From assembly GCA_036362985.1 (NCBI GenBank), contig JAYGXS010000004.1:26531705-26595704 (forward strand): DNA of 64,000 bases, read 5' to 3'. The stretch comes from Ligula intestinalis. Its lineage: Eukaryota; Platyhelminthes; Cestoda; Diphyllobothriidea; Diphyllobothriidae. A program made the position numbers and the translations under genes. Under the pieces are notes generated by a model. The model did not search any database, was not told where the DNA came from, and worked only from the letters and a program-made list of their open reading frames with translations. The number at the start of each line of letters is the position of its first letter. The first letter of the stretch is position 1. Of the stretch, positions 48,590-61,600 are shown one piece after another.

Positions 48590-48700
48590 TTATTATAAAT
48601 CATCATCAGGCCGTGACGTTTATATGGGGGGGAGGTACAGTGTAAAAAGAAAAATTGTAGTTAAATTAAGGTCATAATAACAGGCAAATTAGTCGAGGGA
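48590..48700 (-). repeat. Foldback family, degenerate partial copy
   Basis: The plus strand shows CATCAGGCCGTGACGTTTATATGGGG, aligning with GGGCCAGTACATTCATATGG of the 44.5-kb foldback. More decayed than the other two copies. Confidence 0.4.
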
Positions 48701-48767
48701 ATAGAGAAGGGGCTTGTGGGCATTAACCTGCCGCTAATTTAGCGGCAATTAGGGAGATAGGGTAGAA

Positions 48768-48780
48768 GGGGGGGGGGGGG
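48768..48780. repeat. G13 homopolymer
   Basis: Thirteen consecutive G in an AT-rich setting. Confidence 0.9.
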
Positions 48781-51700
48781 CTCGGAAAAATGCCAGTAGC
48801 TAGGTGGCCGTTGGCCGTGCTAAGCTTGTAGCTTGCAGCAGGTCCTGATGAGAATTTATTGAAAGTATACTGATGATCACCAATTGCTGTGATGAGAATA
48901 TTTGCAACCTTGAATTTTTCCCTCTTAGCAGACACCTATTACGTGCATGCAGGTGCCCCGAAGGAAGGTGCTAGCCTAACAGGACTGGGACGATCACGTT
49001 ATGAGCAATATCAGGCTTTAAATCCTGTCTTGTGGATATCCGCGTATAGATGACTTTCAACTTACTTCAACCAAACAAGAATAAATAGGTATTTAAAGTT
49101 TCGCAGTGCTTACTTGACAATACGAAGCGTAGAATAGGACGCATTGGTTCAATTATGGTATTAGCTGGCTGCACTTCGCTAAACCTTAAATGCAATTTAA
49201 ACATGTACCTGGTATTTTTGAACCTTAAATGCAACGCCACATATGAGTTAAAACACAAACTCACTGAATTAAGCCACAATTCTAATAAAAATATACCTCA
49301 TTTGGTGCGGAAGCAAGAAGGATATCAGTGAGAATTTGTTTCTCAGAGTAGAATGCAAGTTGTATAGTGAGAGATATATATGATAGTTGCCGAAACCTTT
49401 AATAAACGGATTGAAAAACTTAAAATTTGCTTATTCACTAATATATCTCCTGGTAGACCTAAATTCTGCCTACTAGTTTTGCATTTTCCGACATGTAACG
49501 TTTAAACACAAGTAGAAAATTGGCAAAAATCCTATCTGCGGCCTTGTTGACTCATTATGAGCTATTTATGGATTGATTGGCCTTTTGACAGAAGTAGCAT
49601 ATTAGTATGACGCAGTTGTTGGAAGGCCTTAGCACAGCCAAAGTTCTATACATTTGGGCTACGAGCCCTCACCCAAGGGTGTTTGTACCTAAGGCTTCTC
49701 GCAGGGTCTCGTTCAGCCAATGCCCAGGTTCGTTAAGAATTTACTGTAGCAAGGCTTTTTCATTGCTCTTGCTGATGCCGCGAATTTTTTTCCACAGACT
49801 GCTCATCACGAAAGCAAAATTAAGCTAAATGACGCACCTGCCTTTAGCAGTTTGCAAATAGACCGTTTGCGCATCAAGTTACCACTCTGTCTCTTCTGTA
49901 TGACGAAATGCAGCAAAGAAACAGCATCATAGTTATAATTTGGAAGACAGCAAACCAGCTTTCGATTTTTAGGCGTAAACTTATATTCAAAGGATTCTTG
50001 GCTAGTCAGATTTATAGGTTTCCTTAACCTTTTCGTTTTGTTTCGCCTGAAAATTATAAAAGCAGATAACAGTAAACCAAATACAGACATTGTCCTATAT
50101 TTGGTGAAATATGTATGCTGTTATCGCAACTTATGAGGAAAACCTTCACAGGAATATAAACCAGCGTCCTTTGAGATAATTTAGGAGACATTTTAAGGCA
50201 AACTATTAAGTTCCGCACCATCTCGTTTAATTTCCTTAGTTTTCCTCAAGTGTCAAAAATGACATTATTATCATGAATTAATCAAATTCTGCTTTTTCTT
50301 TGCATGATGATCTCAACGTCAACATGAGTCAACTAACTCACAAATGCAGATCTTGCTAAAGATAAGCAGAATCAGTGGTAAGTTGCACGCGCTAGGGATG
50401 AGCATTTTCAATTTGCAACCTTCCAATATTTCAAGTCAGATTAATGAAATTCGTTAAAAAAAAATTTATTTGCATTTGGTCTATTACTTTTTTTAGAGGA
50501 AAACCATTTAAATGACTGTCCACTTACACGCTTAACTTATATAGCATGCATGTTTACCGCTTTAGTCAAGGAATTGAGGAACGTGTTAGTGAAGCAGTCG
50601 TCAATGGTGTTTAGTCACGTTAATGTTGACACATACTATTTAATTTTGCAAGCAAATTGGTGGCAAAGACCACTATTACACCTAATACAGCATACCTTAG
50701 CTCATAGAGGCGCAGAAAAGCAACACACCAGATTATTTTTAAGATGCCGTTTCAGGAAGTTACCAAATAAGATCATTATTGGAATGGGTTAAGTTTAAGC
50801 AGACACCCAAATGCGCATCAGAACACTAGGTTAAATGGAAAACTGGTGTTGAGTATTTATCTCACAGATAAAGGAATCAATAAAAGCTCTCAAATTTGAG
50901 TTTTAAGAAATGCTACAATGTACTCATTTATCTATTGTTCTAGCGCTTGCTGGTTAGGATAGTTGACATGCGTATTCTGTCAACCAACTTGCCAATAAAA
51001 CATGCAGATAATCGAAAGAAATTTACTTTTTAGATTACTGTTCAGATTATATATTCCGTTTCCTGCTTCCAAAGTTGCCTTAAATTAAACTCTGTTACGA
51101 AAAAATTTAGGAAATTTTGCATGTATATCATTTCTTAATATTTTTTTGTATTGTTAATGCCTTCCATAATCGATTCGATTAGTGCTTTAACGTTGAGCAG
51201 CCAAAATGTCCAGTCAGGGCCTTAGCATGTCACCAAACGCAGCCTTATTGTTTTATGTTTCCTTAAGGCTTAAAAAGACGCATACGTCGAAGTAGGCACC
51301 ATTAAGAATCATTCATCCGCGACAGGTAGCAGCTTTTCACTTAATTAATGAGTTTTTGTCATTTGTATTTTATTTTTAACGTTAATGGCAATAAACAGAG
51401 GACTGTAGGTCTTTCCGACCACACAACTAGCCTAAGCATCAGTTAAGGCGCCTTATAGGGAGCCAAAGTAAATTGTTTACTTTAAACCACAGACTAAAGT
51501 TTTCCAGATGAGGGTAGAACTTATAAACTGTTTGGTATTAAACATAAATTTACCTTTCATAGAGGTCAACAGCACGTTTTGTCAAACTAAACGTAAAAAG
51601 GTACTAGGGCATTTTTAGATGTGTATTACTAAATTGGTATGTAAATAAAAAGCGGACATCTACAGCACACTGTTAGAATATTTTTTACAATATTGTTAGT

Positions 51701-54700
51701 GCTGCATCTTAAACTGGTAGCAGAAAGAATCTAAGTGTACAAAAATAGCGTTCTCTATAGAAACCGTTAACAAATTATCTGACCGCATGCTTTTTCAGAG
51801 AAACGTGACGGTATGTGCATGTATATTTTAGAAAAATAAAACACTTACGATTCCACGGATAGTCAACCTCGACGCATATAACAATATATATGTGTCATCG
51901 CATATTTTGTAGGATATATTTGCGTTCAAAGAAACGCATTTTGGATTCTTACAGACGAGCGCTTTTTTCATGGATAGCACAGTTTGAGGTATCTTTGAAA
52001 TTACATTTCTTGGGATGACCGCTTTCCAGTTTCTACGTAACAGTTTGAGCTGTTGGACTGTTAAAATTAGTTTGCATATGCATTTTTCATTGGATATGTT
52101 GCTAGACCAGATTCTATAAAACTACTATTTTAGACTACAATCTAGACCGCAAAAAGAGCTGAAGGCATAAATTTGGTTTTTGCAATTATTCTGGTGGCTT
52201 TACAATGCACATTTATTTCCTTGCCAATTACACTATTAACAAGAAGGGTTATAGTTGGTTGTCCAACTTAACAACAATATTTCCTAGTTCATGGGCTTCA
52301 AAGTACACTCTGGTCCCAGATTTCGTCTGAATGTCGAATAAGTCAAACGGCTACTACCTTCACGTCTAAAAAAACTAAACAAGGTTTCATCGAATCAAGA
52401 AAATTTGATTAAAATTCATGAGAGCATTTAAGAGTCAAGTGAATTATTAACATGCAGTCGTGCCAAAATCATTAAAAAAATACCAAAATTCGCTTACTAG
52501 CAGATGACATTCTATCAGTTTAATGTGAATAATTTCAGATACTTACAAAACCAATCCTAACTTACCACTGGTCACCTTCCTTAAAGGAGGTGATGAAAAG
52601 AATTGAAGTTGGTAGTTTTGAGTACATTTGGTCAGGATATTCTGATCTGTTGCGTGGATTTTATTATCAGGTAGCCTTTACGTTAAGCAAATGGCATGTC
52701 TAATTCACTATTTTGAAGGAAAGCAGGAAAGATGTTGACGAATTTGGGGTTGCCCGATATCAAAGCATTTTATTGTGCTAGATAATGGGACAAAATCTGA
52801 CCTTTTATCTTTTGTGCGTTCTGATATGAAAGAACTCCAAGGTTAGCAAAAAAGAAGATTAAAAAAATCCATTCCGTTCTGGAACAGGAAAATGTAAATC
52901 ATTTGGAAGAAAACCTAATGAAAGGCAGTGACTTTGCAGAAATAAAGAGTTAATTCAGTTTTAAAATCATTGTTTGCAGATTTTTGAAACTGTTTGTCAT
53001 AAGACGCAACAATACACTTGTTAAAGTATTGAACAATAACAAAAAATCGTGTATGTCATCGCCTAGATGTGTACTGACAAAAATCGGTTAAAAATTAAAG
53101 CCTATGGCAAGACATATTTTCGTACAGCGTAGATTCCCCTAATGTATCCTCATAACTCGCCTCCTATTGGTTGTTAAGAATCTTAGAAAAGAGCTGAAGG
53201 TATCAAAGTGAATTAAAAACTATCCAATAAAAGGTACAAGGGAGCTCTTTAATTTCCAGCCAAAATGCTACCACTAACATCCTGAAAACTAACGAAAACA
53301 ATGGTAGTTCGCCATTTTTTATTTAAAATTTTCATTGAAAAAGGCAACTTATGCAAGGACTCGTTCACTGTATCCACGCAAGCTGTCTTTATAGTTTTTG
53401 AATGTGAACCAACATAATTATTAGATTTCCGGGTACGACTGATAACATTGCCTAGATAAGTCATTGCATATCTATCCTTTCTTTTGATTGGTTCTATTAA
53501 CAATGCTTTTCCGTTTGAAGATGAGTTAGAATTGTAAACGGGCTTGCCATCGCGAAGGTCGAAGAGTGGCTATTTTGATTAAGTTTTTGTAATTAAGATA
53601 TAGCTTTCTTGCTACATGTCTGTAATAGGTGTTCGTTCGGTAACCACTCATATTCTCAAGCAACGTGCTTTATCCCGAATACTCACTGTAGACGAAGAGG
53701 GTCATAAAGTGAACTTTTACTGAAAACGGCAGGTAGAAGTCATTCCGTACAAGGGAGAATTTAAAATAAACCATCAAGTTGAGTGACTTTAATACTTTTT
53801 ACGTTTAAATTAAAAAGTTATAATCTACAGAATAATTTTTAAACACACTGTCTGCATAATTACCAGCTAACAGTCCAAGCGCTTGTTTCACCGACCATAT
53901 CCACTGCTTAAAGTAATTGCAAAGAGGCCGATATACCAATGTGTTTCCAAACGCTCCTCGTGGGCTTTCAAGTAGATAGATCCGTATGTACCTTTCTGCA
54001 GTTTACTCTTCTCAGAAAGCCATCACTACGGAATGGTTAATCGGATCGATGTGAGTCTGAAAGTTGACATGCAGTTTTGGGTCGTAGTAAATTACATACA
54101 GCAGAATAAATGCCTTATCTACATAAACTGCTATCAGGTATCAAGTATACCATTACATTATATAAGTTACAGCACAAGGTCTGCCTATCGCGATGTTCTT
54201 TGGTAAAGCGAAGAGATTTCCCTTATTCTCATGGACTATGCTGTGTCGCTATCCTGCTGTGTGCATTTATTTGAGTTTACGTGCTTTGTCAATGAGAGAA
54301 ATGAATACTTGCATTAGAAACCATTTGCTCAGGTATTTTGCAAACTTTTATTTCCCATTTACATCTTCCGCTTGATGTTAAATCAAATGTTGCTTAAATT
54401 TATTATCTGAAAATTATAACTTGCACACCATTATATGTGATGGGGAAACGCACACATTTACTCATCACATTTGTGGTCAGTTAGTCACGTTATGTCAGGT
54501 AGGGTTAATGCTAGGTGAGGCGGTTCTACGTTTCCGCTAAATTAACTACGAAAGGTCGGTCAGGATTCAGGTAAAGAACATTCAAAGGCCATGAAATCAT
54601 GGACTGTTGTTAATACCCAAACGCCTTACACAGCTCATAATGGAACACTGCCCTTCCGGGCTAACTACTACAAAGCGAACGCGCTTTTTTAAAAATACAG

Positions 54701-55139
54701 AGTACCGACAGCATGTTAGTAAGTAAGTTGAAGTAAGCCTTGCAAACTGCATCATCAAAGGAATAAGGTTTAGGGACGGTTGGCGGGTGCTACGTAGATG
54801 GTTGACTTTGTCAGCGTAGATGGCATTGAATGCTAAAATACTGGTAGCTGAATAACACCGAAGACTAGGACAGTAGAGTTGGCTGATTAATTTTTATAAT
54901 GCACGCTATGAAAGTTACCTAAAACATTATTCTATTTAATTAGAAACATAATTTCGTTTTTTCGCATCAAATGCCGTGAAAATGGCCTTGGTAAGGTTAA
55001 CCGACCTAACTTTGGAAGTGTAGCTAAACTATGTAAATTAAACAGGTAACAGCAGTTTAAGAAAATGGCAGGCAACTTTCTCTGTGTTTTTAGAATGCCG
55101 ATTGTTCATTTTAAAAAATGGGACTGGTTTTCAATCGAA

Positions 55140-55985
55140 AAGAATATCCGAGTTCCAGGAAGCAGTTCAGAAAAAGAAGCTATCACTGTAACAAGAGATC
55201 GATTTTCCTGTCGTTTAGAATTCCCTCGGGAATCCTTAATCATAGGTTACAGCATAAAAGTCTGAGACATGCGCAGGTAAGGGTGATATATGCACAGGTT
55301 GCACGGTATTTATAGTTCATAGCGGTCACCCGCTTGCATATTATAATTGTCAGTTCCTTTAACCACCGCTTAATGGCCGAGCATGCAGCGGCGGTGAGGA
55401 AGACAAACGCCAACTCCCAGCTTGCAGCTCACTCGACAGGACCCGGCCATATTTTGAAGTTTGACGAGGCCGAAATCCTCGCAAGAGTTGACAAACGCGT
55501 GAACCGTGAGCTGCTTGGGTCATGGTTCTCAGGCCCCCAGTCCATCAACAAACGCAACGATTTGGCATTCCCATACGGTGTACTGAGTAATTTCCTGAGC
55601 GAGAGAATCAGTCACGTCGGAAGGACTGGGCGTAACAACAATTCTGACGACAGCGGGCATAATTGTCGCGCAATAATCAAACCCGCATCTGAAGCGGACG
55701 AGAATGCCATGGAAATTAATGGGCAATCACCGCACCAATAAAGACCTCAAGCGGTGGCTACAGGAACTGACAATTATAGTACGCATGCGGGTGACCGCTA
55801 TGAACTATTAATACAGTGCAACCTGTATATATACCACTCTTATCTGCGCATGTCTCAGACTGTTCTGTTATTACCTATGATAAAGGATTTGCGAGGGAAT
55901 CAGAAACGTCAGGACAATAAAACTCTTGTTCCAGTGATTGCTTTTTCTTCTTTTTCGTCTTCTTCTGAGATTGGTTTCTTTTTTA
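55140..55985 (+). mobile_element. Penelope-like family B copy flanked by ~233-bp inverted arms
   Basis: Left arm 55140-55371 and right arm 55749-55985 are reverse complements over essentially their whole length, for example GCGGTCACCCGC / GCGGGTGACCGC and CCACCGCTT / AAGCGGTGG. The 377-bp centre is a GIY-YIG C-terminal coding fragment that starts exactly at the end of the left arm. Both outer ends carry the hammerhead-like terminus. It looks like a 5'-truncated element with an inverted terminal repeat. Confidence 0.8.
55373..55741 (+). pseudogene. GIY-YIG C-terminal fragment (family B)
   Basis: Open for 122 codons from ATG 55373 to TAA 55739-55741: MAEHAAAVRKTNANSQLAAH, then STGPGHILKFDEAEIL, RELLGSWFSGPQSINKRNDL and onward. 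The EH...A pattern and the Glu of RELL correspond to the second half of Penelope GIY-YIG nucleases. The GIY-YIG half itself and the reverse transcriptase are missing, so it cannot be functional although the frame is intact. Confidence 0.75.
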
Positions 55986-56768
55986 ACATATGTTTAGCGT
56001 TCCTGCTAAGCTGATTTTATCTAAACGCGGGCTAAAGTTGGTACAAACGTGCGTGAAAACCTGTGTTGAAAGGGTATAGTTTTCCTTCAAGGACAACGAC
56101 TGTTAGGAGGGCCCGCCACGCGGGTCATAACTTTGGCTGTCCTGAGGGCACTACAGCAAAGGAATCGGACAGGTAACCGATGTATTCTGAGCAGGCAAAA
56201 AGAACAAACTTGAAAGGCCTACACGCGACCACGCTAGGCCAACCACGGGCTGGGGTCTGCCATCCGTGAGTTCATGCTGGACCAGAAGCAAAGCTCACGC
56301 ACCAAGCATCACTAAGGACACCATGGATGAGGCGCGACGGCTGCCTGTAAAGCCACTCGTGGAGGGCCGATATGGAACAATGACAACTGGTCCTTAAATA
56401 ACGAGTCTGTGAGCAGGAGTTCATTCTGCTGCTGGGAAACACGGAACTCTGTTACCAAGGCAAGCTACTGACGACCCGAGATTCTGCTGCTAAGGGCAAG
56501 ACGCGCTGTTAGCCTAGACAAGAACCGACGACAGAGGACACGCTGCTGACGGGCACATATGAAACAACGTTGATGTGCAAGCAGAACTACTGACAGTAAA
56601 CTACTGTCTGCTATCCTGGTCTGCCTTCTCTTCCTTACACGTAACCGGGTACATAACCGGAGTTGACACAGGAACACATGAAGTTTTAAGAATTGGCAAC
56701 GTAGGTGAGATCTACAGACGCAAGGATGTGCCCCAACATACTCCAAAACGGTTCATTTGTAAATACTA
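55986..56768. other. GC-rich stretch between Penelope fragments, not identified
   Basis: From 56.1 to 56.76 kb composition is GC-rich with repeated CTGCTG/CTACTGACGA-like wording. No homology to the adjacent Penelope reading frames is visible. Probably another inserted repeat. Confidence 0.35.
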
Positions 56769-58206
56769 TTATTGAGAGGTGTCTTTGGAACATTTTAAGC
56801 AGCTGATTGATTCAACATTTAAAGTAAATATGCCACATGAAACCTTAGCATTACTGTTGTACTTGCATCGTTTTTTCGTTTTACTGAATGCTTTAGTCCT
56901 GAGGCTATCACAATCTTTGCGACAGACGAGGACATCAAGGAAGGCTAACCGGTTGTTCTCTTCGGCCTTTATCATAAATTGTTCATCCAGGAGGGTGCTG
57001 TTGAGACGCTCCCGGAAAGTGAGCATCTGCTGTTCTTCGATAATGCCGAATGTATCGCCCATATATCGTGCCCAGAATTTTGGTCTATGACGTTGGAAGA
57101 CCATTGATTCCAAAATGTGTTGGACCCTCTCGGCTATGTCTGGCGAAATCGGTAAACCCATTGGGGTTTTTTCTCCTGCGCATAGATTGTTCCGCCAAAC
57201 GTGAAATACGTCCTGAGACAGGACGTGAAGACTGTAGGATTTGGGCTTGTCCAATGCGATTGTCTGCCTCCTCATATTTGGTTCGTAGGAGGAGTTTAAC
57301 GGTCTCGACTGCAGATCCTGAGAGATAAAAATAACAAAGGCACGTGATATCGAATCCATCCATGATATCAGTTGGCAGGAGGCTTAATCCTTGAAGAATT
57401 GCAACGACTTTTGTTAAGGAGCGGACCATGGTCTCAGAACCAGAGGTCAGAAATTTAAGACGCCGAAACAGCCACTTTGCCAGTCAGCACGTTGGAGTGC
57501 TTTACAGTGGTACGATAAGTCGGAGAGAAACGCCCTCCCGGTGCGCTTTGGGGAGGCTATAGAGGCGAGCCAAGACCGTTTCTTGTGCTCTTGCCCTGAG
57601 TCGATTAGAAAATGTTATTGCAGACGAGTTCTCTAATGCCAACAGGGTGGAATTAATTTCGTGCGTCGACCATTTGATTGAATTGGTTTCACAAGGAACA
57701 TAAAACTGGCGACACAACACTTAGTTTTTCGCCTTCTAAAGATAGCTGGTTCTGTTCAGTATGACCTTAGAACGTCAGCCTTGAGTGTTTTAAGTGCAGA
57801 GCTTTCCACCTTGGAGAGCGACTCCCGCGGTCGATGAGCCATCAGGCGGGACGAAAACCGGTGTCGGATAGGGTTCCTTATCTCCGCCATCCCTTCCGTG
57901 TGATTGCTGCTCGATTCCACAAATACAGTCATGTTGGCAGTTTTAGCATCAGCCGTGTTGAATGAGGCCCCGTTCCATAGAACCTGTATTTGCTGCATCG
58001 TCGTTTCTTTTGACGGCAGGCTGTGAAACAGTATGTCCTTTGTTGGTGACGTTGGATTATGCAGTTTGCGGAATTTTTTCCCCAGTGCCACTTTGTGAAT
58101 TGCTTGCTTATCACGGGCTCGTTCCAGCACTAGCTGCTGAAGTGGTTTTGTTCTTGTCTTCACCCATGAACTCACAGATTCTGGTCTTCTCTTGGTCAGT
58201 TATCTG
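56769..58206 (-). pseudogene. Penelope-like reverse transcriptase (family B), decayed
   Basis: N-terminal part LQQLVLERARDKQAIHKVAL and ALGKKFRKLHNP (58.1 kb) is the conserved Penelope start region. LYSLPKAHREGVSLRLIVPL (57.55 kb) is RT motif 2-like. ETVKLLLRTKYEEADNRIGQ, GLPISPDIAERVQHILESMV and FWARYMGDTFGIIEEQQ follow, then NNRLAFLDVLVCRKDCDSL. The catalytic Y-x-D-D box reads YMGD (57065-57054), so the first Asp is lost. At least two frame changes and several stops occur. The matching hammerhead-like terminus at 58.54-58.62 kb is at its 5' side in opposite orientation. Confidence 0.82.
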
Positions 58207-58534
58207 ATGGTGTTTGCCTAACTTCACGTGCTAATCTTATAGGATCAAGCGAGCCACGATAAAACACTGCGAGTCACGGTGCTGAAACTCAATTTGGTCA
58301 AACCAAGTCGCCACTTGGGGAACGCACAGGCCACCGCGTCGTCTTACGCCAACATTGGTGAGCCATAAGGCCGAACAATCTTCACGCCCAAGCTCGCATG
58401 TTTGTCAGCAAGCAACCAACACACCAAAGGGCAAATATTGTTAAATTTCGCTTTATGTTTACAGTGAGAACTATGTTCTACAAAAATTGCAAATGCCTGT
58501 GCAAATTTTACCCACTTCTGCTATTTTTTTCTGT

Positions 58535-58625
58535 TCAGGTCTGTGATGAAGAATCCGCAAGGGCTGTCGAAAGGTCAGGCGAATAAAAGTGTTGTTCCAG
58601 CGATCAACTCGTCTTCTTCTCAAAT
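58535..58625 (+). repeat. Terminus of Penelope-like family B at the 5' side of the 57-kb copy
   Basis: CTGTGATGA, hairpin GAATCCGCAAGGGCTG, GAAAGGTC (58569-58576), AGGCGAATAAAAGTG and TTGTTCCAGCGATC. This copy preserves a GTGATGA box, the closest of all eight to the hammerhead CTGANGA consensus. Confidence 0.7.
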
Positions 58626-61600
58626 AACTCACCGTTCATCGAGGATAAGTTATTGAGATTGCGAATAGAGTTTATTGATTAAAAACACTTAATCGACAAA
58701 GAGGAATAATTAAAAGGGTGCGAGATGATTAAAAAATTAAGAATAGGGCAAAACAAAATACTTAACAGATACGGAAGGTGATACAAAAAATAACTTATAG
58801 AACTCAGGAATCGTGACACACGTGGTCTGGGGTCCGTCCAGTCGGAGTTCTGTTAATCACAAAAAGGCCAGTGACATTAGGCGTATAGATTAAGAGTATC
58901 GATTAAAATAAGGACGGTCGTGTTTGGGCCTTTTCATCTAGGATTTATTTCAGGCTGTAACGTTATACCCACGTGGAAAAAGTTAGAATAGCATTGGCAA
59001 CTGGTAAACATAATATGCTCATTCGTTATGACCTCCCCATCTAGGCTTCAAACTGTCTGTCGGGACACGCTAAATAAGTTTTTGTGCAGAACCATTTTCA
59101 CGTTTTTCGGGATTTAACTCCTAAATTTGCATTTTGGAGAGAAATCTAGACACAGGGTGCAATAGTTTTCTGAAAGTTGCACCTTCCTTGTGTTGTCCGA
59201 GCGACACAAACAATTTGTGGAATCCATTCTATTTTGAAAACATTACACAAATAACACCGACTCAAAATTTCCAGTTTATCTAACGGGTGGTAGGCAAGAA
59301 ATGCTATGTGTGTGCAATAACGCAAATGCACTGTCGGACGCCAAATGACAAAGCCGGGGACACTTCTCGCAGAATTGATTATTTTTACTCCAGTCCCAGC
59401 AAACACCAAAGGCCAGCATCAGCGTTTTTAAAATGTCCACGCCGGAAAACTCTTCCTTGTAGTATGCGTTGGCTGTGCTATAGGTGGTAGACTTGTGACC
59501 TCAAGGGGAAAATTTTTAAAACTAAAACAGACTGCTTTTTGGCTGAACATGACGCTGACACCCACGGATGCAAACAAACAAGACTGTGACAGAACAGAAC
59601 TAGTTGCTATTTTAAACATCCCATTTCGACTCCAACACAGTGCACACATTTTGTGACTTCACAGTCGGCTGCAGAAAGGCAAACTTATTTGCGCAAATAG
59701 TCTTTGAGTCCAAGCAGTGATTTCTGCTTTGTCGTATAGATATGAAATAACTTAAGAAGTAAACATAATTTGATAAGGGAAGTTGTACTTTAATAGCTAA
59801 CTTTCTTCATTATGTAGTAGCAATCTTTCGAGGCATTAAAATAGTTGGGGGTTGTGGCATAAGTTACGTGTGCATTAGCACTGATATCCTGTAATTTGGT
59901 AGAATCAACTTACATGTGCCAGAGAGCCCTATAAGCCTATGCATTTAATAAACTGCAATAATGAAACAAGGCATAGTTCTTTTCAGAAAGCAACACACCC
60001 TTTCAGTTTACATGGTGCATAAACAGGTTCATGCTAGACAATACATTTTGCCACTTAGCTCGCTATTTTAAAACGTACATCGAAAACTGCAATGTTAAAA
60101 ATATACATTCACTTTGCACAGCTCCTGCAGTTCTAGAATGCATTTATAATGAAAGGATCTGAATCGTGTTCACCACTTCCTCAGCAGATCAGACAGATAA
60201 TTCACACTACTTTAATATGATAAGAAGGCTGTTAACTGACATTAAAAATGCAGATCCGGGGCTCTTTTAAACCATGAAAATTGCAGGAAAGATATCTGAT
60301 TAAAGCAGCAAGTGTCCACTATGTGCACATAGCTTTATTGTCACATAAACGTGATTGCGAAGAACTGCTATACCACAAGCGTCTTATTTACAAAACGCAT
60401 ACACAAGTTATGATAACAATACAGTTATAGATGTCCTGAATGACCTTACATGCTTGCTAGGAATCCCAGTAAATGATGTAAGCTTGTTGCATATCCCTTT
60501 TTACCTGTTACAGATTTATAAGGGTTATGTTTTCTCAGTAAATTTATCAAATATCCTTAAAAAAAACTTTATTCGCCACCATATATATAATTTCTGATCT
60601 AATAAATGCAGTGGAGATGACGTCACACAAAATTCTTCTTAGACACAGGCTATCTCCCTCGCATCCACGAACGTTTGCGATACACTAAGCGAGACTTCTC
60701 CAACAAGACACATTTTAAGTTGCAACGTTATATTAATTACCGAAAAATTGAGTTATATTATTGGGATTATCACAGTGAAATCTACTTTATGGCAGGTTAA
60801 TTATTGAAGACTTTATATACCGTACAACAGATGGACCTTATAATGACCAAAGGAATAATATAAAACAAAAAAATACAAAATAATAGTATCTTTTGATTGC
60901 TATCTTGCGTTAAAAACAGCTGGCATAGGAACCAAGTTTAGCATGGTATTGAACATAGAATAAAGTTTTTCGTCCATTGAGTCGTGGTAAGTTCAAAGTT
61001 TCTTCTTTTTTTGATCAGCAATAACACATCTTTGCTGGAGTCTATGAGCGTGCTGCTCACAGTAGTAAAAATACTTTGAAGATCGCTGGCTATGAGCCAT
61101 TTTTTTTTCATTTGAGTGTAGCTACATCAGAATCGTATTTTGTTAATGTGGTGAAAGTAAAGGCATCCCTTTTGTTGTCAATGAAAAACTTGTTCTTTAT
61201 GGTGATTGTTCTCTTCCGGCAGGTCATTAACTTTCCGAATTTGCTGGTAATTTAAAGCAGGAAGTATGAACAGCTCTTCACAGTCTCTCTTAAGCAGGAA
61301 GCTTTTACTTACACATGACCAGCTAGACCAACATGTGTTGCATACCTAAAGTAGGCTCCCACTACAACGGTAAATGACGTTTTAGAAATAAGGTCTGCGA
61401 TCAGTATTGCTCCAAACAAATAAAGCAACATCTTATCAGTAAATAATTAAACTATCTTTACTGTTTGCCATCGACAAATTTTAATTATTTATCAGGCAGC
61501 AGATGACAAATATAAACATCTAGCGCAAAATTTTTGAATTTGCCTCATTCAGTAAGCGTCTAGGTTGACAAAACTTCCTGACTTACAAACATGTGCAGGT

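Larger units (their letters stand above)
40136..55139. other. 15-kb region downstream of the LIM gene start, no supported gene
   Basis: AT-rich. Contents recognised: a family-B terminus (43.2 kb), a foldback (44.5 kb), a B-box-like sequence (46.6 kb), a foldback-family fragment and a G13 run (48.6-48.8 kb). The longest open stretch, 44875-45198, has 107 codons from a TTG with no splice context or recognisable domain. I see nothing in 40.2-43.1, 45.2-46.5 and 49-55 kb. Confidence 0.55.

Noticed and set aside
48840..48875. CTGATGA...GAAA wording near 48845, a possible hammerhead
   Set aside because: The intervening bases cannot form stem II, and no stem I pairing or UH site is in place.
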